In this document: in pieces, positions 13,007 to 25,048 of the stretch | How positions within the stretch are numbered: position 1 is the stretch's first letter | How the letters are laid out: the number at the start of each line of letters is the position of its first letter | NCBI GenBank assembly: GCA_946699065.1 | Contig: CAMPDV010002144.1 | Coordinates: forward strand, 18,309 to 82,308 | Source: Loxodes magnus | Lineage: Eukaryota; Ciliophora; Karyorelictea; Loxodida; Loxodidae | Direction of reading: 5' to 3' | Length of the DNA: 64,000 nucleotides | Program-made: the position numbers and the translations under genes | The notes under the pieces: model-generated | Seen by the model: the letters and a program-made list of their open reading frames with translations, nothing else | Told to the model about the DNA's origin: nothing | Databases searched by the model: none

Positions 13007-13020
13007 TTTTCATCATAAAT
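13007..13020. repeat. Target-site duplication of element A, right
   Basis: TTTTCATCATAAAT, identical to 12079-12092. Confidence 0.85.
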
Positions 13021-13579
13021 GTAAATAATTGCCTGCATACATCTCATTGAAAGTATTATTTTGATTATTCAGCTTATTCCTCTCATAGTTAGATACTCTA
13101 ACTTCTAGTAATTAACTTGTAAGAATTTCTTAGAATTTGCTCTTTTGTTTCCTCTAAGAAAAAAGGTTGAAAATGAGTAAAGCAACGTTTGATACTCTTG
13201 ATTTTAGATAAAGCACTTTTATTGGTATAGTTATTATCTTTCTTGATTGAACTACATAGCATCCCAGCTTAATAATGTATCTAAGTAATGCTAGGAATTG
13301 TTTTAAACTAACTTAAGCGTGATAGGAATCTTTCCCATATAGGACTGAATCTACATCTTAATAGCAATTTTTATGTCTACATAAGGATTTATAAGGTAAA
13401 GCATAGTAAATGATTTAAAGTTAATTTCTATTAGAATTTCTCTTTCAGACTATAAATTACACTGCTATTTTATAATATAAGCTTTACTGCTTTACTTTCA
13501 TACTATTATACTAAAAATATATCATTACTTACTATCTAAGTCTTTTGAAGAACTTAAAACTTTAGCTAATTGATTGTAT

Positions 13580-15840
13580 TTAGCTTAGGAACTAAGTTAA
13601 CTGCAGCAATAAATATATTAGAGTAGATAGAAAGAATAGTAGTAACATAGTGCTTAAGATATATCTAATAAGTTCTATATATAAGTGCTTGCCTATAATC
13701 CTTAATGGTTTACTAGAAGCTAAATTAATTAAATATTTCAATTTAAATCTCAATTACCCTACTTGTTCCTATTAACTCATATATTCTAAGCTCTACTATT
13801 AGAAGGAGTTAAAATCTTAATTTTTAAAGAGATCAAATAATAGAGAGCTGAATATCATTATATACATACCTTGGCTTAATCCTGACTTAGTTATAAATTA
13901 AGCTAAATAAGCTTAAAGAACTGTATACTATCTATTAATTATATAATTTTAACTATATTCCTTTACTTTAATTTAGCTACATGATTATAGTATACAATGC
14001 TTATTTATCCTCTTTTAGTGGTAAGATAGAAATAGTAATAATATAGTACTTAGTATAAGCTTCTAGTTCTTTAGACTAAATTAAAAAATGTTAGCAAATA
14101 TTTTACTAATATAAGAGAAATATTCATCGAAGGCATATTCAATATATATTATTAAAAATAGATAAATATTAGGAGATAAATGTTAGTAAAGTAAGCAAAA
14201 ATAATATTTCTAGTGACTAACTTAATCAAAGCCATATTAAATTTATAGCACTAGCATTAGTATTTAGATGCTTAATTTCATAGTTTAAATACTTATATAT
14301 TTAATTAGTTGTTATTCATATGAAAGTATATATTAATAATTCTAGCATTATATATATAAAATAGCTACTAAAGCTATAGAGAGTTAAATCAAGTATTAGT
14401 ATGTAAACTACTTTATCACTTTAAATTAAATAAATATTTTATATACTAATGTTATATTCATCTCTACCTTAATATATACAAGCTTTAAGTATTTTACCAT
14501 CTTATTTTCTAAGAACTATTCAAATTTTCTAAAGTCTCCAAATATTAAAATCAATCTTGGTGTTAGTTTCAAACGAAAAAAATACATTTAAATATGAAAA
14601 TAATGATATAGGAAAACGTGAGGATTGCTAAAACTAAAAAAGCTAAATATAATTAAGCTAAAGTTGAATTAATTTATTAATAACACTTTATTTTATAAAA
14701 TGCTGCCTAAAATAAAAAATAAAGCTATAAAAAGAAATCTTAAAGTTACCATCCAATGATAGTAAAAATATTCGCACTTCGAAAATAATATTTAGAGAAT
14801 TACTATCTTAAGAATAATTATACTAAACTCAAAAATATACTATTTAACTATGTCAAATTTAAGGTTTAAAAGTTATCAAACTTTAAAGTTTAAGAAACAT
14901 CATCAACTAAATTTTTGCTATTTGGTTAATAGTCCATCAGAGACAGATATAATAAGCTTTGCTTTCTCTTTACAAATTTTTTAATTTGGAATAAATTTAG
15001 TTTAAATAATGACTTGAAAGAATAAAGAAGGAGAGCCAATAAAGTCTTTTGCTTACTATTATTATAAGCTTACTTTATCATTTTTTGCTAGTACATCTTA
15101 AGCAAAACTATGAAAGCCAAATATAAGATTCCAGGAAGGTTTGAATAAGCGAACTACATATAACTACCAAATAAGCTTAGTAATTAGTTGTAATTATTTA
15201 CTTATAGTCTTTCACTAGCAGAAGCAAATAGCATCATATAATGAATATCAACTTACAGTATATAGAAGGATCTTTAGATAAAGTATAGAAGCTATTTAAT
15301 AATATAATTACCTATCTTTAGCTTCATATCAGTTAAAGTTAAAACCTTATATTTAATACTTTAACCCTTAATTAACTATAAATCCAATTAAGAGAAAAGC
15401 TAAAGAAATTTCTATTTTCTTGTTAGTGTTTAAGCCTTAAATAAGCATGAAAAAGAGTAAAGTAGGTTATTTATCTATTATAATAGAATATTAAGAAATT
15501 AATATCTAAATATATAATAATTGATAATCTCAAAAGGGAGTGGCTTTTTGATAATACTGGAGATAAAAAAGAAATATAGTTATTTAATATTATTAATAAA
15601 ATCAACAATCATTATGTTTGAAGTATTTAGTAGGATAAGCTTTAATTTAATCTTATCTAAATATTATTATTTTCACTGTAACTATAAAATTAAACTACTT
15701 AATATTCTAATTTTAACTATTAAACATAGAAAATCAATCTAAAATATCACTCACAATAATACTTACCACTGTAAATAAAAATTTAAAATCAGTTAAAAAG
15801 GCTATCAAGGCAATCAACTTTACAACCTATAAATCTCATC
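13580..15840. other. AT-rich part of duplicated segment, no recognised gene
   Basis: Similar in outline to 42480-43960 and 45060-45560 but full of indels between the copies, as expected for non-coding DNA. Neither strand shows a domain I recognise. Confidence 0.45.
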
Positions 15841-15843
15841 TAT

Positions 15844-17493
15844 TCAAATTTATTTTATTTCAAAAGATTTAAAAGAAGAAAGAGACTTTAATTGCAATTG
15901 TTCTTAAATTGCTCGTACACATAAAAACAGAATTATTTAATTTTATATAATTGACTGGTTAAGATAAAAATTATTTACTTAAGTTTGCTGTTAATTTATA
16001 ATATTCTTGAATAATAATTTCACCAATGGTCCTTCGTTGTACCAAGATCCATGATCTTAACTTTTTGGTATATTTTGAGTCTAAATAATTTTAACTTTGA
16101 ATCCTTATTATTCAATATTATATAATAAGTATTCAGATAAATGTTGCCACATCACTCCATTTTCCAATTCTACTTGAATTGTATAATCTTTATTTTCTAC
16201 AATCTCTCAGTTTTTTCCTTAGATTTAAATTTATTATATATATTCAGTCTCTTTGTATTATATATCTGCATAAAAGTTACTAACTTATTAAAATTCATAT
16301 GATTCTAAATTTGTGGCTTAACTTGACTATTGAAAATAAATACTTTTTAAAAGTACATTTCTTCCATTTATAGCTGAACTTCTTATTCCTATTCCACAAA
16401 ATATGCAACTCTTGTTTGTTTGGAAAGATAAATAATTATACTTCTTAACATTTCATTTACTGACTCTATATGGCTATTTAACTCTTACAATTGATAAAGA
16501 AGTTTTATGGCTAACTTCTTCTTGCTTTTAATGAAAATTAATTTCGTTTTGTTTAGCTTCTTCTGAGTTATAAGGACTACTAAATAACTATTCAATTGAA
16601 ATAAGCAGTTAATAGTTTTCTTCATTTTATTCCTATTAATAGATTCTTTTAACTTAGTCATATGTATCTAATCACTTTATCGCTTCACTGTCTCCAAAAA
16701 TAGCTTTTTCATTTATTAAATCCTCAAATGTTCCTATTTGTTGGTAGTTAGTTTTTTGCTATATTAGTATTTTTTCTTGTACTGGTTATTAGAAAAGTTT
16801 TTCTTCTTGTCTCTTTTCCTTATGTCTGATTTAAATATCTTAGCCATATACATAAAAATGAATGGAATAGTTTTCTCTTAGTAGTACTAATAATAGGGAC
16901 TAATCTTAAAATTGCTTTCTTACAGCTAGCTATTCAATTTGATAGCTTTATTTTAGCAATTTTTCCTTATTTTATAGAACTTCAAGTAGTTATCCTAGTT
17001 ATTTAGTGTAGCAATCACTACTTTATAACTAGATAGGATTGCTAAATTGGTTAATTCTTTGGACTACTAGACTCTAAGCTTTTGCAATAGCTTCCTCTTT
17101 CTTAGCTTAAATATTAGATAGAATATAGTTTGATTATTCTTGGAAAAGATTAGGAAATGTTAGTCTTAAAGTATGTAATTATTCTAGCATTAAATGAGTT
17201 TAGCTACTATAGAAATGCAGTTCTTACTTCTATTTAAGTAATTAGTCTCTTACTTGCTTTGCTTTACTGTTTTGCTATTCTTGCATTACATCTAAATAAC
17301 TACTAATAAGCAGATTTTCTCTTAGAAGGGAGTAATGGTAAGGATCTATTTTTTAATCAATAGGACATTAAACTCCTTAAGATCTATAAAATAGTTAGCA
17401 GCATATAAGACAAAGGGTATGACCACATTAAAGAACTTTAGGTAGGTAATTAGCTTTATTAAAGTGTTGCTTACAATTTTAGCATCTAAACAT
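15844..17493 (-). CDS. RING-finger protein, probable E3 ubiquitin ligase
   Basis: ATG 17493 opens MFRCQNCKQHF..., and the frame stays coding-like to at least 15994; the first in-frame TGA is at 15846-15844, giving about 549 aa. Residues 1-50 are a RING-HC finger: CQNC, LQCGHTLCLICC, VQCPIDQK. Residues 100-260 form a Gln/Glu/Leu-rich coiled coil. A conserved C-terminal domain includes VENKDYTIQVELENGVMWQ and DHGSWYNEGPLVKLLFK. TAA/TAG codons sit at Gln-like positions throughout. RING-HC proteins transfer ubiquitin from an E2 to a substrate; the C-terminal domain, whose family I do not know, may choose the substrate. Copy 2 (47000-48270) keeps the C-terminal domain but has lost the RING and coil. 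Confidence 0.7.
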
Positions 17494-17689
17494 TTTATAT
17501 AAGCAAAAGATTATAAAATAAATAAATTATTTTAGATTTTCTAGCTTGTTTATATTATAAGCTTTATATAACTTAAGCATTATAAAGTAGTTATATAGTT
17601 ATTATAGTTCAACCTATTTTATTATTATTACTCAAATATCTACATTTTTACCTGTTTTTTATAATTAAAGTCACTCATAAAATAATATA

Positions 17690-18115
17690 TCTCTGCCAAT
17701 TTTAAGATTTAGAATAGCATCTCGAAAAGGGATAGTAGAAGGTATGAAATTATATATCACAAATTTAAAACTTCCTCTTGGTAGTTTTTCTAGGGATAAT
17801 ATCTTTTTCTTTAGCAGTTTATATAGAACAAATAAAATTAAATTTCTTTGGATATAAAAAGGAAAAATTAGTCTGGATTTCTTGATTAAATAAGCTAAAT
17901 ATACTTATAACAATTTTACTCTAAGTCTAAATAGCATTAGTTATAGCTTTATAATCTTCATCTAAACAATTAAATTTAATAGCTTATAAATGTTTATTTT
18001 TTCACTCCAAGATTAGTTTTATATTTAGTTTCTCATCCACTTTAAAAAACAATTTCAAGTGACTATTAAAATATAAAGCCATAACTTAAAGGAAAATAAT
18101 TATTAATATTCCTAT
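17690..18115 (-). CDS. Uncharacterised protein next to RING gene, copy 1
   Basis: A minus frame reads NSHLKLFFKVDEKLNIKLIL, LDEDYKAITNAIQTQ, FNQEIQTNFSFLYPKKFN and TAKEKDIIPRKTTKRK. The same words occur, diverged, in copy 2 at 48390-48765 (LFKVDEKLN, LDEDYNAIT). Conservation in the duplicate supports coding. I recognise no domain. It lies upstream of the RING gene on the same strand, so it could be a separate gene or 5' exons of the same one. Start and end are not resolved. Confidence 0.4.
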
Positions 18116-18379
18116 GGATATAACTTTTAAGGTAAGAATTTGGAGTTAAATTAGAAATTAAAATATTAATGGAATAATAAAATAATCTAAAGTATTAATA
18201 AAACTAAAGCAAGTATCATTTCTAAAGTCACTATTATATAAGTATGTTTAGGAATTATTTAACATATGCTACTATTAGTAGAAGCTACTTTTAATTAAAT
18301 TACCTAGTATGCTATAATAAAACATTATAGACGGATTCTTTAGATTCCTTCTTATAGGCACATTTATATCAGAAAAAAG

Positions 18380-19270
18380 GATTCAAATTCACGTACTTTA
18401 AATAGCAACATATTTTAAGCTAGTTATGCAGAATATGCTTTATATATTTCAAAAGCAAACTGTATAAACATTCTTATTTTTAACTAAATAGCTGATTAAT
18501 AAGTCTTTGGAAAAACACAAGAGCTAGAATAGAAATGAAATAACTCTAACAAAGTAAAAAGGATAAACGTTTATTAGACCATATTATTAAATAAAAGTTC
18601 TAATAATCAACTAAAATAGAGTCATCTACATCTTTCTAAAATTAACATTTTTGAAAAGATATTCTAAGAAAAGAAATATCAAATGCTTAAATATTGTCGC
18701 TTTTAGAAACTTGGAGTAACTACAACTAAGTTAAAAAGTATAAAAATACTTAGAATGCTATAAGAAGATCTATCTGTTACAATAAAAATTCACTTCCAAG
18801 TTTTAATATCTAGTTTGGAATGAAGAATCTTAAATATTTACAAGTAGAAAGAAAATTTATTTATATTTCATATTATTAGCATACTGCATATGAAGTTTAA
18901 ATCAATACTGAACATTATTTTTAATCGATGTTGGCGATTTTAGAACCTGAAAGCAATAGTAGTAGTTGATTAAATTAGCTCTATTCATTAAACAATAGAT
19001 AGCTTGAAATAGAGCATTTATACGTTAGTTTCTTTAAATATATTTGGAAATTTTTAGAATTTCATCCTAAGAAAGTATACAATTAAATAATATTAGCAAA
19101 GTTTCCTAAATCAAAGCTTAAATTTTCTCAAAAATGCCTATATTAAGCGAAAGTATTATTAAGGAAATAATTTAAAGAAATCAAGGCTAAATATCAGTTA
19201 AAGAATAGCCTTAGGATTAATATAAATATAGTGCTCATTCTTTTGGAAGCTAATAAGAATAAATGTGCAA
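18380..19270 (+). pseudogene. Uncharacterised plus-strand gene, truncated, copy 1
   Basis: Plus-strand coding text: NIFQASYAEYALYISKANC, FGMKNLKYLQVERKFIYIS, SSSWLNQLYSLNNRQLEIEH and FFKYIWKFLEFHPKKVYNQ, with W as TGG and TGA. A frame change is needed near 18565. Copy 2 (49130-50470) shows the same gene continuing about 500 bp further, whereas here the homology ends near 19160 and a glycosyltransferase sequence begins. So this copy looks truncated by a rearrangement. No domain recognised. Confidence 0.45.
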
Positions 19271-20845
19271 GATGTTCATAAATGGAAATTTATATTTCAG
19301 CTTAGAGTAAAATTATTACTACAGGCTTATGTAGTATCAAGACCACTAAGAGTTGAAAGTTTACTTCAAGCAAACCAAATATATTATGAAGGAAGTCAAG
19401 AGAACGTTTCTTACTTTTTTGATGGTAATAGAGACATCTTTTTTTAACTGACTCACTGCTGGAACGTTCTCAAGTATTGGATATGCTGAAGGGAAATAAA
19501 CTTTTATTATTGAACGTCTATGCAGCTGACTTTGAAAACAAAATCAGAAATATAGAAATAAATGCTATTAATTTTGGATATTACTAAGCTTATGGAATCA
19601 AAAAGAAAAAGGAACAATTTGAAATTGCAAGATTCGCTTGGAGATTAGCCAATAATACATTTCTAGTAAAACTTAAAGAAGAAAATGGATTATTTAATGA
19701 TGCTTACAATTGGAAAGATAGACCGCTCTGGACAGGTTAGTATCTTTTTGACAAGGAACATAAACGAACAATAGATTATTTTAACAAATATTTTAGGAAA
19801 GAACTTCTGGAAATTTTAATTCCAATAATGATTCAGGCTTATAAAAGACCTGATTATTTGAATAAAATTCTTGATACTTTATATCAAGCTGAAAAAATAA
19901 ACGGAACTCTGATTGCTAATTCACAAGATGGGAATTTCTCTTAAGTTACAAAAATAATTCACAGTTATGACAGTAAGTTGAATATACTTCATATAAGATA
20001 CTCTTGAGAGTTTATTTCCTAGCTTTTAATAGAATACTAAAACGATACAATGATAAAACAGTATTATTGTAGTCGAAGTTATCATTGGATGATAATTCTA
20101 GCAAAATATATGAATTTCACTACTATAATCACATCAGATGATGACATTAACTTCTCTCATGATATCTATACTTTTTAGTACTTATATGAACAGAAGCTTA
20201 TTTCAAAATGCCTTCTGAGCTAAGAAATTTGGAATGATGTTGGTTATGACTTCGAAAAGAAAGAGGGATAGTATTCAAGACTTTTTACCTTTTATTTTCG
20301 GGATCTCTAGATTGAGCAGATTTAATACCCCAATATATACTAAGAGACTATATGTATCCTAGCTTTTTAAGACTCTTTAGGACAGATGCATGAGAGAATT
20401 TCGCAAAAAACCTGAATAAATACACTTTAAATCCTTTTACTTACCGAGTTAAACACACTGGATAATTTTCTAGTGGGTCAATGCACTGATAAACAAAAGC
20501 AATCTAAAAGAATAGGAAAGAGCTAAAAGCTATCTCAATAAAATAAATGAAGCTACATAATTAGACAATTAACCATTCTCAAATAGAACTAATATGTATG
20601 CGATAAATTCTAAAGCTGGAAGTTATTAGGTTTAAAGTAAGTTAGAAATAAGTTTATTTTAAGGAAAAAGTTTGATTATTTCCAATAATTTCGAAGGGGC
20701 AAGTGGTAGTACAGTGCAGATGTTTCAGAGGTTTCTTGATACTAAATCTTTAATTTATTATTTAATTTTAATAGAAAGAATACCATCTGATTTAGTCTTA
20801 GATGCTTAAAATAAATATTTTGAAGCGATAAAATTTAAGTTTTGA
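19205..20845 (+). CDS. GNT-I/POMGNT1-like glycosyltransferase (GT13 type), probably frameshifted
   Basis: The first frame (FDGNRDIFF to 19441) joins across a T7 run to LTDSLLERSQVLDMLKGNKL and LLLNVYAADFENK, resembling the FAM3/PANDER-like stem domain of POMGNT1. Then LEILIPIMIQAYKRPDYLNK, ANSQDGNFSQV and TSDDDINFSHD follow. These fit the GT13 pattern: (I/V)P(I/V)xxxAxxRPxYL, SQDG, and a DDD-type metal-binding acidic triad. W residues in TWI and SWK are TGA. GT13 enzymes add GlcNAc to glycans in the Golgi. No signal anchor was found because the N-terminus is unclear; three frames look open near 19260. The T-run frameshift and abrupt start at a duplication edge suggest a damaged or rearranged gene. 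The end is approximate. Confidence 0.55.
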
Positions 20846-21064
20846 ACTTAGCTTTTTGCTCAGTTAAAATTTCTTAAATTGAGATGTAAATGATATCAAC
20901 AGTTATACAAAGTGATCTATGATAATATGAATTGATTTAATTTATAGTTAAAATAATTGATTCTTAATTATAAGATAAATAATATTTAATTAACTTATAC
21001 ATGCTTTAATATAGTAGCTCATAATTTTTTAGATATCACATTTAATTTAGTTTCGAGTTATAAA

Positions 21065-21430
21065 TAAATAATAATAATAAATAAATTTTATTATAGAGCG
21101 CGTAGCACTCTCGTTGGTTCGCAGCTCTTTAAAAAATGTTTCATACTGACAAGAATGTTTGTTACAGAAAAAATTATCAGATACTGATAAATCTTGTTCA
21201 ATACTGGTATAATTATTCGGTACTGATAAAAATGTTCAATACTGATATAATTTAAGAATATTCGTAATCTTATCTACTTGTTGGAGGTCCAAGGACATGT
21301 CAGGATTGTGTCTCATTGCATCACCAAAGCAGAGGAAGACATAAAGTCGATTATAGGTACTTAACTTCCCCAACCTTGATGAAGATGACCTTATTGCTCA
21401 CCTTCGAACAATGAACAAAGCAATATTATA
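21065..21430 (-). mobile_element. SINE-like repeat K, copy 1
   Basis: Higher GC than its surroundings. Read on the minus strand it ends in a hairpin (GAGCTGCG...CGCGCTC) followed by a TATAATAAA/(TTATTA) tail at 21060-21105. It contains several ATACTGATA / TTATCAG half-palindromes between 21145 and 21250 and a block GAGGTCCAAGGACATGTCAG (21286-21305). The same modules occur at 45580-46098 and, for the terminal hairpin, at 58720-58760. No protein and no convincing pol III A/B boxes were found. Confidence 0.55.
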
Positions 21431-21439
21431 TAATAATAC

Positions 21440-22320
21440 ATATATAATAACATGAATTAAATTATTTTTTCTATTAGGTTAGGTATATTAACTTCAGAAT
21501 TTACTAAAGCCATACCTTAGGATGTTTCTATTATTTTTTATAAAGCATGGGATTTTTATTCTTTCTATTTTTGTAATTTTTAGATGCTCTTTTATATTTA
21601 AAATATATTCCTTCATATTAAAGTAAATATTTAAATCCTTAGAAGACTTTATTAATACAGTCCTATCAAATTTATTTCTTTTTACTAGCTTTTTAATGAG
21701 TTAATTATAAACTTAGAAAGAACTGCAAAAAAAGCTTACATTAAAGAAAGATTTATTTTAATTTAAATCTAATTTAAGAAACTATTTGGTAAGGTTTCCA
21801 GATTAACTTTAAATATTTATTTCTCTTTGTCTTATTTTTGTTTTTTATCTAACATTAAATTGCTTTCCTGTTAAATTATGTTAAGGCTTGCTTTAAACTA
21901 AATATTTTTCTAATTTCCCGCTTATGGAATTAGCTAATTGATTTCTCTTTTTCCAATTTATTTAATTTAGTTTAAAATATTTATATAATCCAAGCACTCT
22001 CAGAGAATTTTACATCTAGATTAATTAAATACCTGCTTTACTTATTATCTCTAAAGAAAATTAAGGATTTAGTAATAACATTCTTATATTAATTCTCTTT
22101 AGCAACTTGACAGGACATGATTGATTCATCTTAATCCTATCTATTTCTTTTCTTACTTTTATGGTTAAGCTTGGCTTCTTGCTTTTTCTTCTTTTACTTA
22201 CTCATTCTTTATTTTACTCTTAATCCAACAATTTATCTTTATATATACAAATAGATTTCTTTCTTAATTTTAAAAGAGAATAGAGAAAATAGATAAAAGC
22301 GTTTTAGAAAAAATATAGGA
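21440..22320 (-). CDS. Uncharacterised basic protein
   Basis: A minus frame is coding-like over about 290 codons: SKRRKSKKPSLTIKVRKEID, MNQSCPVKLLKRINIR, LRVLGLYKYFKLNQINWKKR, LIKKLVKRNKFDRTVLIKSS and KITKIERIKIPCFIKNNRN. It is rich in Lys/Arg/Ile with TAA/TAG in Gln positions. A start at the ATG of MNQSC (about 22128) or further upstream is possible. No family recognised, no membrane segment seen. The kelch gene at 22690-23640 lies upstream on the same strand. Confidence 0.4.
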
Positions 22321-22690
22321 AAAATAGATCAGAAAATGTTGGTATTGCTATTCAACTTACCATAATTTATGATAATGCAGAGCCTGGAAATAACCAAGAT
22401 AAGAGAACAACAAAGAACATATAGGATGATGAGTAAACAATGAATAACTTTAAATAAGTTAGTGTTTAGCTGAATTTATTATAATTGGTAAAAATAAAGT
22501 GAAGAAACTATCTTTGATGATAGAGTAAGAAAATTAATAATTTACTAAGAAATATGCTAGAAGAAAGCAACTTCATATCATTTAAAAAATAAACTTGATT
22601 ACTACCACAATAATATGATTAATATTAATTAGAAAAGTTAATTGCAATCAATAGAAAATATTAAATTTAACTTAAATTATTTTGTTAAAT
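22320..22690. other. AT-rich spacer, nothing recognised
   Basis: No domain or repeat seen between the basic protein and the kelch gene. Confidence 0.4.
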
Positions 22691-23640
22691 TAACTTCCAG
22701 GAAGCTTTAGCTATGTCAAACTCTAGTAGACTCTCTATATAAACATAGACTTTATTGTTTTTTTGATAAGGTTAGAAATTAGGATAATTTGAATATCAAC
22801 AAGGAGGTTTAAATCCATATTCGCAAACGTTTTTTATATCAAACAAATAATTGAATTTATGTGAAAACGAACCTTCAAAAATAAGAATAGCTTTCTTTTA
22901 TTTTGCATATACAGACTGAACTATTTAAGTAGGACAAGGAATTGAGGCTTTTGATTAGGATCATAAATTTCTTTAAGGTGAATAGCATTAAATCAGTTAA
23001 CTGAAGCGACTCTCTTTTGTTTAAAATCCACCAGTTAAATATAAATTTTCACTACCAAAGCAAGCTCCTTCACCTCTTACACTGCAGGGAATAGATTTAA
23101 TTAATTTTTATTTTTAATTTCTAAGATTGAGAGTTTCACAGTCATTATTAACTTTATCTCCATTTCCTCCTATAAAAAAGAGAGTATAATTGTCATTCAT
23201 AGCCACTTTATGAATTTATCTGCAAGACTTCATCTTAAAAGCGATTACTGTTTCCATTTAAGGTTGCTACCCTTTCTTTCATATAGGAATAGTTTAGTGA
23301 ATTTACTAAATATTCCCAAAAGAAATTATTAATTAATAATCAGTAATTTGATATAAAAATGCATCCTCTAAACTTTTAGATTCGAAATCTTTTAAAGTGA
23401 TCATATTTTAGACCCCGAAATCGTAGAATAGCATTGAATGTTATTTTATATCAAATGCAAAATAAAAATTTCCATAACAGCAAAGGTTAGGCAAGATTTC
23501 GTATTTAGTAAGAAGTAAAGGAATTTTAGAGAAAAGAGAAGTTTCACAGTCAAGCAAATTATCTATTTACTATAGTTTCTTACACTGTTTTCGTAGAGCT
23601 ATGATTTTTATAAATTAAGCTTATTTGTTATACTAAAAGT
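22690..23640 (-). pseudogene. Kelch-repeat protein, copy 1 (frameshifted)
   Basis: Minus-strand homologue of the plus gene at 51390-52390. It reads CCYGNFYFAFDIKQHSMLFY, FESKSLEDAFLYQITDY, VAMNDNYTLF, CETLNLRN, SIPCSVRGEGACFG, LYLTGGF and GFKPPCWY. Double-Gly and aromatic spacing fits kelch propeller blades. At the NYTLF(Y)IGGNG position it has CTCTTTTTATAGGAGG where copy 2 has CTCTTTTATATAGGAGG, a one-base loss that shifts the frame. The W in GFKPPCWY is TGA. Kelch proteins are usually binding scaffolds; no BTB or F-box partner domain was found here. Confidence 0.6.
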
Positions 23641-23644
23641 ATCT

Positions 23645-24110
23645 ATCCTATGGATTGCTTTATTCCATTTTATTTAGAAAATTAAACTAAAATTATTTTA
23701 TCTTTACTACAAAATTAGCTAGAACTATATCTATAATACTCTTGATAAATAACCAATATACAGTATAAAGGAAAGCTAACTCTAGATATTAGAAGAAATT
23801 AGGTTTATAACTGTAAATGTCATTAGTCAAATGCATAAGCTACCTACTTTAATTTAGGGATATTTATTAAATAATTAAGATATTTCAAACCATAGAAGGG
23901 AAATAAAGACAATATTAAAGGATTTGGCTGATGAAAAGACATAATTGATTTAAATTATGATTTCATGATATTCCTTAAAGCAAAATATATTATAATGGTT
24001 AGGATTAAAGATTTGAATTGCTTAGTTTATACTACTATTTAATATATGCCTGTATATCTAAAGTGCTTTATAAATGCTTTAAGTATATAAACTACTAATT
24101 TATATAAATA
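23645..24110. other. AT-rich spacer, nothing recognised
   Basis: No domain or repeat recognised on either strand. Confidence 0.4.
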
Positions 24111-24127
24111 AGAAATTATTTTAAAAT

Positions 24128-24998
24128 ATATAAAATGGCGTATAAGAAATAACAGAACTTTGAACAAAACTTTTAAACAGGAAAATTCTCTAAAAAATAA
24201 AAAAGCGAAATAATTACAATGAGTGAAAGCGAGAAATATGATTGATATGACGAACATTAACCTCTTAGAAATCCAGAACTAAAAAATTCCGACACAAACT
24301 CAAATAGAAATATTATCTAAGTTATTAAAAGAGTTTATGTTTAAAAATAGATACCTCACTGATAAAGTAGAAAAATTAGAAAAATTAATAACGTCTTTGC
24401 TTGAGAAACAATATTAATAATCATAAGAAATAGAAGACAAACTGGAACAAAGAATTATTTAAATTTAATAATCAATTCAGGTAACTCCATTTTCATTTTA
24501 ACAGAATTAATCAGATCCTATGGAAATAGAAAATGAAGCCTCAAATTAAAATAAACAGTAAACATTAATTTAAAATAAGTAGTAAATTTAAATTAAATAA
24601 GTGTTACAAGAATAATAGTAAAAGAAGAATAAAATGCTACGGGTGCAATAAATAACACCAATGAAAATACTGCTACTAACTAAGCGAAATTTAAAAAAGA
24701 ATAAATAAGATATTTTTAGAAAACTATTTAGGATATATCCAACATAAAGCAGAAAAAATTTATAGAAAAAAATTCTTTAATTCAAATCTTATTCCTTGGA
24801 AAAATAATTAGGAACGCTACATGCAAGATTGTAACTATTCAGAATATTAAAGGATGGTGCACTAATGAAGTGCTACATCGCCTAACTAAGCCTAGTAGGA
24901 ATTCAAGACAAACTAATGGAGAAAAGCTGATAGATAGAATAGATCAGATGGTTGACTACTAAGGCTTTAACAAAGCTTTTTAACTTTAACTTTATAAC
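24128..24998 (+). mobile_element. Short zinc-knuckle retroelement, family H, copy 1
   Basis: ATG at 24135-24137. Reads KKQQNFEQN, YDWYDEH (W = TGA), a coiled coil VEKLEKLITSLLEKQYQQSQ, SDPMEIENEA, then after a frame change IKCYGCNKQHQWKYC (about 24633-24675), a CX2CX3HX4C knuckle with W = TGA. The C-terminal part is EYQRMVHQWSAT. The 3' end has TTAACT-type repeats (AAGCTTTTTAACTTTAACTTT, 24974-24994). One of four copies (also 33892, 44205, 54482). Protein about 280 aa; RNA/DNA binding is inferred from the knuckle. The frame change means this copy is probably not intact. Confidence 0.7.
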
Positions 24999-25005
24999 AG
25001 GTAAA

Positions 25006-25017
25006 TATTCTTTAAAC

Positions 25018-25020
<3 letters not shown>
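25006..25020. repeat. Target-site duplication of element E copy 1, left
   Basis: TATTCTTTAAACAAT, matching 25878-25892 (TATTCTTTAAGCAAT) with one mismatch over 15 bp. Confidence 0.7.

Positions 25021-25047
<27 letters not shown>
25018..25047. repeat. (AAT)n simple repeat, 3' tail of element E copy 1
   Basis: About ten AAT units on the plus strand, i.e. an (ATT)n tail at the 3' end of the minus-strand element. Copy 2 has a shorter version at 37264-37282. Confidence 0.8.

Positions 25048-25048
<1 letters not shown>

Larger units (their letters stand above)
11530..13410 (-). pseudogene. LINE 5' open region (ORF1-like), split by a nested element
   Basis: With 12093-13006 and one 14-bp repeat removed, a minus frame runs MLYLINPYVDIKIAIK ... 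QEYQTLLYSFSTFFLRG and continues past the insertion as SKMDYFQNKKLYFEAINY and KYDQSESRLNYYLNKRS. It then overlaps the ATG at 11529 in another frame. It has Cys pairs (NKCQECL) but no named domain. Position 5' of the RT frame makes ORF1 the natural guess. The nested element adds about 0.9 kb, so this copy should not make an intact product unless the insertion is tolerated. The alternative frame here also lacks clear stops, so frame choice is by protein-likeness only. Confidence 0.45.
5090..13560 (-). mobile_element. Non-LTR retrotransposon (LINE), APE-RT class, with nested insertion
   Basis: Minus-strand element carrying, 5' to 3', an N-terminal open region (about 13410-11530), a long coiled-coil/endonuclease/RT frame (11529-5659) and a 3' region to about 5090. 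The left edge is set by the unrelated gag fragment at 4640-5062. The right edge is set near 13575 because homology between the two copies of a duplicated segment (13575-19160 and 42480-49930) stops there. A second short element is inserted at 12093-13006. No target-site duplication for the LINE itself was identified, so both edges are approximate. A small additional minus frame at 5591-5397 may be a 3' ORF but has no recognised domain. Confidence 0.75.
13575..19160. repeat. Ancient segmental duplication, copy 1
   Basis: Runs collinear and in the same orientation with 42480-49930. Shared landmarks include TTTAGCTTA[A/G]GAACT at the left end, the RING gene C-terminus at about 16000-16250 (copy 2 at about 47000-47760) and the plus-strand gene ending near 19150. 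Copy 1 lacks the insertions at 44.2, 45.6 and 47.1 kb that lengthen copy 2. It has about 880 bp (16740-17620) that copy 2 has lost. Many small indels indicate an old event. Confidence 0.75.
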
